From the NCBI RefSeq assembly GCF_949292005.1, contig NZ_CASEXV010000074.1, positions 1 to 14,183 of the forward strand: a DNA stretch of 14,183 bases, given 5' to 3'. Position numbers and translations under genes: made by a program. Shown here piece by piece: positions 7,393 to 14,183 of the stretch (positions within the stretch are counted from its first letter, which is position 1; every line of letters begins with the position of its first letter). The stretch is from an uncultured Bifidobacterium sp. (GTDB lineage: Bacteria; Actinomycetota; Actinomycetes; Actinomycetales; Bifidobacteriaceae). The notes beneath the pieces were generated by a model. It was not told the DNA's origin. It searched no databases and saw only the letters and a program-made list of their open reading frames with translations.

Positions 7393-8018
7393 TGGAGGGG
7401 AACGACGCCACGGTCGACGAGCGTCTGTCGGCGTCCTCCGATGGCGTGGACATGACCGCGTCTCCACGGATCGTCAGCAGCGAGACCGTCTATTCGGGGC
7501 CGATTTTCGATATCGAGGATGTGTGGATCGACCTGCCGACCACATCCGGCGGCTTCGAAAGAATCAGTCGTCAGCTTATCCGTCACGCGCCCTGCGTCGT
7601 CATGCTCGTGCATGATGTCGCGCGTGACCGTTATCTGCTGGAGCGTGAGTATCGGATAGGATCGCACGGTTTTGTCCCTGGCTTGCCGGCGGGGCTGATT
7701 GACCCGGGGGAGGACGTGCAGCATGCCGCGCTGCGCGAGCTCGCCGAGGAGACGGGCGTGGTCGTCGATGGTCCCGGGGAGGTGCGCATCGAACGCGTGG
7801 ATGACTGCTATTCGTCGGAGGGAATGACCGATGAGCTTGCGCACATCATGATCGTGCGGCTGGGACGCTTCACCCAGAAGGCGCGTCATTTCGACGAGAG
7901 CGAGCATGTGGAGTCCACGTGGGTGACGTGGAACGAGCTTATGGACGCGCATATCGCGGCGTCCAACTCCACAATCGCCATACTTCATGAGCGTCTGCGG
8001 AGAGAAACTCGCAGATAA
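7392..8018 (+). CDS. Nudix hydrolase, ADP-ribose pyrophosphatase type
   Basis: Likely hydrolyses ADP-ribose or a related nucleoside diphosphate derivative. The 208-aa product carries a perfect Nudix box: Gly101, five residues, Glu107, seven residues, then RELAEETGV (115-123). It is preceded by the PGLPAG segment (96-101) typical of ADP-ribose pyrophosphatases. LLEREYRIG (82-90) matches the family's substrate-binding strand. The ATG at 7392 shares its A with the TGA of the Nif3 gene; with no strong Shine-Dalgarno, translation probably depends on reinitiation. The next Met is at residue 21 and lacks a ribosome site. Contrast this intact box with the degenerate one in the minus-strand Nudix gene at 1655-2266. 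Confidence 0.9.
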   Translation: MEGNDATVDERLSASSDGVDMTASPRIVSSETVYSGPIFDIEDVWIDLPTTSGGFERISRQLIRHAPCVVMLVHDVARDRYLLEREYRIGSHGFVPGLPAGLIDPGEDVQHAALRELAEETGVVVDGPGEVRIERVDDCYSSEGMTDELAHIMIVRLGRFTQKARHFDESEHVESTWVTWNELMDAHIAASNSTIAILHERLRRETRR

Positions 8019-8084
8019 CAGGGCATAAGGTGGAGGTTGTCGGCTGGTTCGCCGAGAATCCGTCCGCGGAACGCCGTGGCGTGA

Positions 8085-8090
8085 GATACT
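8085..8090 (+). promoter_or_regulatory. Candidate -10 of a leaderless glgX promoter
   Basis: GATACT ends seven bases before the glgX ATG, the distance expected if transcription starts at or beside the A of the start codon. No Shine-Dalgarno lies before this ATG, which fits a leaderless message. No clear -35 was found. A similar sequence precedes the MazG-like gene at 13905. Confidence 0.45.
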
Positions 8091-8097
8091 TGTTCGC

Positions 8098-10242
<2,145 letters not shown>

Positions 10243-10260
10243 GGTGCTGATCTATTCGGA

Positions 10261-10287
10261 TCGTGGTTGTCGTGGTTGTCGTGGTTG
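10261..10287. repeat. Three tandem copies of TCGTGGTTG
   Basis: Three perfect adjacent copies of a 9-bp unit lie in the 82-bp gap between the convergent ends of glgX and the membrane-protein gene. No strong terminator hairpin was found in this gap; a 5-bp GAGCG/CGCTC pair is the only stem seen. The repeat is non-coding in either gene and may vary in copy number. Confidence 0.8.
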
Positions 10288-10324
10288 ATCGTATCGTGAC
10301 TGATCGAGCGTCGCCCGTCGTCCG

Positions 10325-11536
10325 TCAGCGCTCGGTGGATAGCCGGGACTCCGGTTCGGATAGGATTTCCGTGCCAAGGCGACTGATGGGGACGTGGACG
10401 GGGCGGTTTGTCGAGGGAACGACGAGCGCGTCACCCTCCGCCGCCAGGATCGGAAGATTGCGTATGCGGCTTTCGACGCGGTCGGCCTCCATCGCCGCCA
10501 CCTGACGGGTGAAGACGATGAACCACGCCATGAAAAGCAGTCCCGCAATGCCCTCCACGTTGGTGAGGGTGTTGCCTCCGGCCAGCCACAGGATTCCCGA
10601 AACGCTGCATACGATGATGATCGTCGCGGACATCACGTACATCGAGCGTGAGAATTGCGGGGCCACCCAGCGCAGCCCGATCAGCAGAACGCCCATCACG
10701 CAGGGGAGTCCGCGGGCGAACACGTTGTGCAGGATCGGATGCGGTGTGTAGCGGAAGGCGCCGATGCCGATGAACGCCACCCCCGACAGGCTGAGGAGAG
10801 CGGCAAGGATGATGATCCTCGTGCGGAAATGTCTGGTCTCCGTGTCGCTGGGAAGGTCGTTGTCCGTGGAGTGCCGACGATGGAGCCTTTCGGTGGTGAT
10901 GAGCTCCGACAGGGCGAAGTAGGTGATGATGATGACGCATACGCCCGCGAGCATGAGGGTGGAGTTGAACATGCGCGCCGCGAAGGTGGTCCGGTCACCC
11001 AGCTGTGAGAAATTATTGCCGGCCCAGTAGGGATCGTCGCTTGTCAGACCCGCGGTGGTCACTCCGGCGACGACGAAAAGGGGAAGAAGACCGGAAAGCG
11101 TTTTGGCGTCCATCAGCATCGCCTGGACGAAGGTGAGGTAGCCGGCGATTCCCGCGAACGCGGCGCACAGACCGGAAAGATAATCATTCGTTGAACTGCC
11201 CAGAAGCTCGTTCATCATGACGAGCGTCATGAACGACGTGAGAAACAACGTCGAGGCGTAGACGGTCGAGAGCGCAACGATCTCCACCACACGGCGGATG
11301 GGAACCAGCCAGCCGAAACGCAGGTTCCATGATCGTGACTGGCGGGCGTATCCGATGGCGAACGACAGCGTGCCGCACCCGGCGATGATGGCCGCGCAGA
11401 CCAGATACAGCCGCTGACTCACCTGCCAGATGGCCGGGGCGTATCGAAGATAGATGGTCATGCCCACGAAACCGACGGCAGCGCAGATAAGGCTTGACAC
11501 GAGTCCCGCGGTCTCGGCCCGCTGATGTCGTCCCAT
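10325..11536 (-). CDS. Polytopic membrane protein, DUF998-like
   Basis: Function unknown. The 403-aa product has about ten hydrophobic segments, at roughly 11-30, 42-63, 82-108, 119-141, 147-165, 193-213, 240-260, 274-293, 298-320 and 327-348, followed by a soluble C-terminal tail of about 55 residues. Loops after segments 5 and 7 carry SDDPYWAGNNFSQLG (166-180) and FRYTPHPILHNVFARG (261-276), which resemble the aromatic/His loop motifs of DUF998-type proteins; this likeness is from memory and tentative. The start at 11536 follows a strong GGGAGG ribosome site. The gene lies 76 bp downstream of the nuclease-helicase gene on the same strand, so they may be cotranscribed, though a separate -10 is present. 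Confidence 0.8.
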   Translation of the reverse strand: MGRHQRAETAGLVSSLICAAVGFVGMTIYLRYAPAIWQVSQRLYLVCAAIIAGCGTLSFAIGYARQSRSWNLRFGWLVPIRRVVEIVALSTVYASTLFLTSFMTLVMMNELLGSSTNDYLSGLCAAFAGIAGYLTFVQAMLMDAKTLSGLLPLFVVAGVTTAGLTSDDPYWAGNNFSQLGDRTTFAARMFNSTLMLAGVCVIIITYFALSELITTERLHRRHSTDNDLPSDTETRHFRTRIIILAALLSLSGVAFIGIGAFRYTPHPILHNVFARGLPCVMGVLLIGLRWVAPQFSRSMYVMSATIIIVCSVSGILWLAGGNTLTNVEGIAGLLFMAWFIVFTRQVAAMEADRVESRIRNLPILAAEGDALVVPSTNRPVHVPISRLGTEILSEPESRLSTER

Positions 11537-11562
11537 GTGCTACCTCCCGCAGTCTCGCGGCC

Positions 11563-11568
11563 ATTGTA
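11563..11568 (-). promoter_or_regulatory. Candidate -10 for the membrane-protein gene
   Basis: TACAAT on the minus strand matches the -10 consensus in five of six bases and would give a leader of about 20 nt containing the GGGAGG ribosome site. No matching -35 was found at the usual distance. Confidence 0.4.
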
Positions 11569-11612
11569 GCGGTGTCGTGAGATATGGGGGTTCTGTGTGG
11601 CGGGGATGGCGG

Positions 11613-13811
11613 CTAGCCGAGCAGGTGCGGCTGAAGAATTTCCCGGAGCCGATCGCGCAGCTGACGGTCGACGGCGAAGATATAGAGGCCGTGAACGCCT
11701 CGCGTGAGAAGAACGTTCAACTCGTTGCGAAGATTCGTGACTGAGAAGTCCTGGGAACCGCCTCGTTTGTTGGTGGCCAGATAGTTCCGGCTGTTATGCG
11801 GGTTGATCACGATCCGCCCATCCCGATATTGCACTGATGGTCCGATGATCACACCGGCATAGTTGAGATCGAAACCTTGGATGGTGAATGTGGAACCTAT
11901 CTCATCGATCGTGTAGCTTTTCTCCGCCCACGCCGCATGACGGTTTACTCCTCGTGCGGGCGCGGGGTCTTTCAGTTGATAATTCCATGGCATGGCGAAG
12001 TGATCCACGCATGATGTTCGACGATGTCCCTGGGAAACATCCTTGTCTTCCATGTCAGGCGGAGCCGTGGCCCGCCAGGAGCCGGTCCCGTCTTTATACA
12101 GGGTGACGTTCCATAGACCCTGCGGATCGTCAGGATTCGCCGTTGCCGAGGAATACTTCCAGTCATACGTTGCGAGGACACGTGACAGTCCCTGTCCATC
12201 CGGTCCGTCGCTGGCAAGCATGGACTTTCGCCGTATCGCGTGGACAAGCGCATGGGGGGAATCGAAGCTTCTGATCTCGTAGGGTCTCTGATCGGAGTCC
12301 GCGTGGATGTCGCGTCCTTGATCATCAAGCTCTATGGCATCGATGGACCGGCAATGTGCGAAGTCCTCGATCCACCGAATCACCGATGGGCTGGCGTCGA
12401 TGCGGAACTGATGGCGGAAGGAGATGTGGGCGACGTCCATGTCGAGTGGGGGCAGGCCATCATCGTGTCCGAAAGAGACATGACGGAATGCCGTTGACGC
12501 ATGGGACGGCATTCCTGTTGCACTTGAAACACTGTCTTTCTGATCGGTGAAGATCGTATCCAGATCCTTCTGTGACCACTGTTGCGAGGACTGCAGAATC
12601 TGGTCCCTGTCGAAGACGGCGACGACTATCCGCGCCCGTCGGAGTATGTCCCATAATTGGTTCTTCCCCGAATAGCCTTGGTCGCCCTGTGTTTTGAGGA
12701 GGTGGGCCTCGTCAACGAGAACGATGTCGGCCTTGCCCTCCGGCGTTGACACGTCCCCACGACCATGTCCTCCGGCCCGTTGTCTGCTGAAGCGGTTGAT
12801 GAAGGTCGTGGGCTTGAGAACGACGGCTTTCTCATGTTTTTGCAGTCCGAGTTTCGTGGCGATCTGGTTGTAGACGGTTACCTGTTCTTTGTGGTTGACG
12901 ACGATGTACGCCTTATGACGGTTCTCGGCGGGAGAGACCATCCGTATTTCATCGTCGTCATCCTCCGGATCGGCTGCCGACGCGAATGCCGGTTCCGGAA
13001 CGAGCAATTCGGTGTTGATCCGATAGAAAAGATGGCTGAGAAGAACCGTCTTTCCCGTTCCGGCCGCACCGCTGATGACGATCAGAGTCGGCCTCTGACG
13101 GTCGTTCATGGCGTCGTTCATGGCGGCGGAATCGTTCAGGCGCCGCGACAGGATGTCGAGGATTCCGTTCTCGGCGCTCTTCTGCTCATCGTTCAGCTTA
13201 TGGAACGGGGACGCCTTGAAAAGCGCGGAATCATGAATGATCTCTTCGGTGGGGAAGAGTTCAGGGTCCGATCTATGCAGACCGAGCCAGATGTCGGTGA
13301 ATATTCGATCGAACTGATCCGATGTGAAATAGTCGCCCTGGGCGTTGGTTCTTCTGTTGCGCAGATGCGTGACCGATGATGCGCTGGACATGTAATGCAT
13401 CAGACGGTTCTCCACGTCAAGCGTCAGCGATTTGTTGAACCTGCTATGGGCGATGACGTATTGGTGGAACGCCGCCTCATCCGTCTTTGTCGCCGTGGCC
13501 ACCTCAAGCCAGTCGCTTCGCGTTTTTGGATCCGCGTTGAGATGCTGCTGGGTGCGTTGGATGATGTCATTGGTCTCGCCCACATAGACGGTGAATGTCG
13601 GATGCTGATTATGCCGGTTTTGGTTCGTGGAATACACGATGTAGACCGTGGGGTAGCCGATGACGTAATGCAGCGCATGCGATTCAAGGGTTGATTTATG
13701 CGGGATGGCACCCGTCGCATCCACGGTTCTCCGTATGGCTTCGTCGAAATCCATCAGCGAATACCGTCCATAGGGGAGATTGACGATGATGGGACTGTCG
13801 TATTCGCTCAT
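11613..13811 (-). CDS. GIY-YIG nuclease fused to a Schlafen-group-3 (DUF2075) SF1 helicase/ATPase
   Basis: The 732-aa product joins two nucleic-acid domains. Residues about 54-140 form a GIY-YIG nuclease: VYIVY (56-60), TVYVGET (74-80), catalytic-type Arg86 and the metal Glu134 in LDVENRL. Residues about 205-732 form a DUF2075/SLFN-g3 superfamily-1 NTPase: Walker A SGAAGTGKT (247-255), Walker B IVLVDEAH (363-370), SFRHQFRID (464-472), QGFDLNYAGVIIG (645-657) and motif VI-like NVLLTRGVHG (699-708). The start at 13811 gives a natural N terminus; the open frame extends to 14072 but would overlap the opposite MazG gene. GGAG is only 2 nt from the ATG, too close, and AATACT at leaderless distance suggests no leader. 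GC is lower than in neighbours (hand-counted lines 48-55% against 63% in glgX). The substrate is unknown; defence is an inference. Confidence 0.9.
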   Translation of the reverse strand: MSEYDSPIIVNLPYGRYSLMDFDEAIRRTVDATGAIPHKSTLESHALHYVIGYPTVYIVYSTNQNRHNQHPTFTVYVGETNDIIQRTQQHLNADPKTRSDWLEVATATKTDEAAFHQYVIAHSRFNKSLTLDVENRLMHYMSSASSVTHLRNRRTNAQGDYFTSDQFDRIFTDIWLGLHRSDPELFPTEEIIHDSALFKASPFHKLNDEQKSAENGILDILSRRLNDSAAMNDAMNDRQRPTLIVISGAAGTGKTVLLSHLFYRINTELLVPEPAFASAADPEDDDDEIRMVSPAENRHKAYIVVNHKEQVTVYNQIATKLGLQKHEKAVVLKPTTFINRFSRQRAGGHGRGDVSTPEGKADIVLVDEAHLLKTQGDQGYSGKNQLWDILRRARIVVAVFDRDQILQSSQQWSQKDLDTIFTDQKDSVSSATGMPSHASTAFRHVSFGHDDGLPPLDMDVAHISFRHQFRIDASPSVIRWIEDFAHCRSIDAIELDDQGRDIHADSDQRPYEIRSFDSPHALVHAIRRKSMLASDGPDGQGLSRVLATYDWKYSSATANPDDPQGLWNVTLYKDGTGSWRATAPPDMEDKDVSQGHRRTSCVDHFAMPWNYQLKDPAPARGVNRHAAWAEKSYTIDEIGSTFTIQGFDLNYAGVIIGPSVQYRDGRIVINPHNSRNYLATNKRGGSQDFSVTNLRNELNVLLTRGVHGLYIFAVDRQLRDRLREILQPHLLG
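13101..13124. repeat. 12-bp tandem duplication inside the nuclease-helicase gene
   Basis: GTCGTTCATGGC occurs twice in direct succession (13101-13112 and 13113-13124). On the coding (minus) strand it gives the repeated AMND in AMNDAMND, residues about 230-237. This is the linker just before the Walker A strand. The length is a multiple of three, so copy changes would keep the frame. Confidence 0.85.
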
Positions 13812-13819
13812 GACTCCAT

Positions 13820-13825
13820 AGTATT
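13820..13825 (-). promoter_or_regulatory. Candidate -10 of a leaderless promoter for the nuclease-helicase gene
   Basis: AATACT on the minus strand ends eight bases before the ATG at 13811, so transcription could start at the start codon. It lies in the 93-bp divergent region shared with the MazG-like gene. No -35 was recognised. Confidence 0.35.
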
Positions 13826-13888
13826 GCCGTGGTTGAATTACGGGGATTGGGATATCGGTGGACTGGTCGTCGCGGCTTCTTCGGGAAC

Positions 13889-13904
13889 GAGATAAGTTGG
13901 TCGC
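13889..13904 (+). promoter_or_regulatory. Candidate leaderless promoter of the MazG-like gene
   Basis: GAGATA at 13889-13894 followed ten bases later by the ATG closely resembles the sequence before glgX, where GAGATA is nine bases from the ATG and both end in TCGC. No Shine-Dalgarno is present. The -10 match itself is weak (GATAAG). Confidence 0.35.
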
Positions 13905-14183
13905 ATGATCAGTCGGACAACCATTGACGCCATCGAACGATTCACCCGTGACCGACACTGGGAGCAGTATCATACCCCTGAGAATCTGGCCAAATCCATC
14001 GCCATCGAGGCCGCCGAGCTTCTGGAATGCTATCAGTGGGGGTCGGACGCCCGCATGGCCGATGATGATCACGCGAAAGATGAGCTCGCGGACGTTCTGA
14101 CGTATTGCGTCATGTTGGCCGACAGTCTGGACTGCGATATGGACGATATCATTCTCCGCAAGCTTGAGCGGTCGAAGGGAAAA
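13905..14183 (+). CDS. MazG-like nucleotide pyrophosphohydrolase, 3' end beyond the window
   Basis: The first 93 codons of an all-alpha NTP pyrophosphohydrolase of the MazG/RS21-C6 superfamily, which cleaves (d)NTPs to monophosphate and pyrophosphate. The N-terminal FTRDRHWEQYHTPENLA segment (13-29) and the first metal helix IEAAELLE (34-41) are followed by a second metal helix with DELADVL (60-66); together these give the ExxE...ExxD ligand pattern. The family is commonly about 95-120 aa, so only the end is missing. The start at 13905 is the only Met fitting the family N terminus; no ribosome site is visible. It is divergent from the nuclease-helicase gene with 93 bp between start codons. 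Confidence 0.85.
   Translation, partial: MISRTTIDAIERFTRDRHWEQYHTPENLAKSIAIEAAELLECYQWGSDARMADDDHAKDELADVLTYCVMLADSLDCDMDDIILRKLERSKGK

Noticed and set aside
12765..13379. A 204-codon plus-strand open frame inside the nuclease-helicase gene
   Set aside because: The opposite strand carries intact Walker A and helicase motifs across this stretch; this frame has no recognisable feature.
13812..14072. N-terminal extension of the nuclease-helicase
   Set aside because: Starting at 14072 would overlap the divergent MazG-like gene by 168 bases and adds sequence with no family likeness.

Overview
The window looks like a chromosomal segment of a high-GC actinobacterium, most probably a Bifidobacterium or close relative. 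This is an inference, since no rRNA or species marker is present. It rests on GC-rich codon use, a PdtaR-type REC-ANTAR regulator, an actinobacterial-type pyruvate kinase, a PolA whose proofreading site has been lost, a GlgX debranching enzyme, and strong AGGAG/GGAGG ribosome sites mixed with apparently leaderless starts. The order pyk ... pdtaR - polA recalls the pykA - pdtaR - polA neighbourhood of mycobacteria.

Layout. (1) 1-1620: pyruvate kinase, closed by a strong hairpin. (2) 1655-2266, minus strand: a Nudix hydrolase with a degenerate Nudix box, convergent with pyk. (3) 2267-2632: intergenic region with an extended -10 promoter, a palindrome and a tRNA with Leu anticodon CAA but a short variable loop. 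(4) 2633-6332: REC-ANTAR response regulator overlapping DNA polymerase I. (5) 6418-8018: a Nif3/DUF34 metal-binding protein coupled by a 1-nt overlap to a canonical Nudix (ADP-ribose pyrophosphatase-like) hydrolase. (6) 8098-10242: glycogen debranching enzyme GlgX, apparently with its own leaderless promoter. (7) 10325-11536, minus strand: a protein with about ten membrane segments, resembling DUF998. (8) 11613-13811, minus strand: a GIY-YIG nuclease fused to a Schlafen-group-3 (DUF2075) superfamily-1 helicase/ATPase. (9) 13905 to the window end, plus strand: a MazG-like nucleotide pyrophosphohydrolase, cut by the window edge.

The first 10 kb is mostly core metabolism and replication/repair: glycolysis, DNA repair, nucleotide house-cleaning and glycogen use. 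The last 2.5 kb looks accessory. The nuclease-helicase gene has visibly lower GC than its neighbours and lies head-to-head with a MazG-like gene across 93 bp. This pair is the best candidate in the window for an undescribed system, plausibly defence or nucleic-acid stress response, but that function is inferred from domain architecture only. No CRISPR array, insertion sequence, integrase or rRNA was seen. The only gene-free gaps are shorter than 300 bases.
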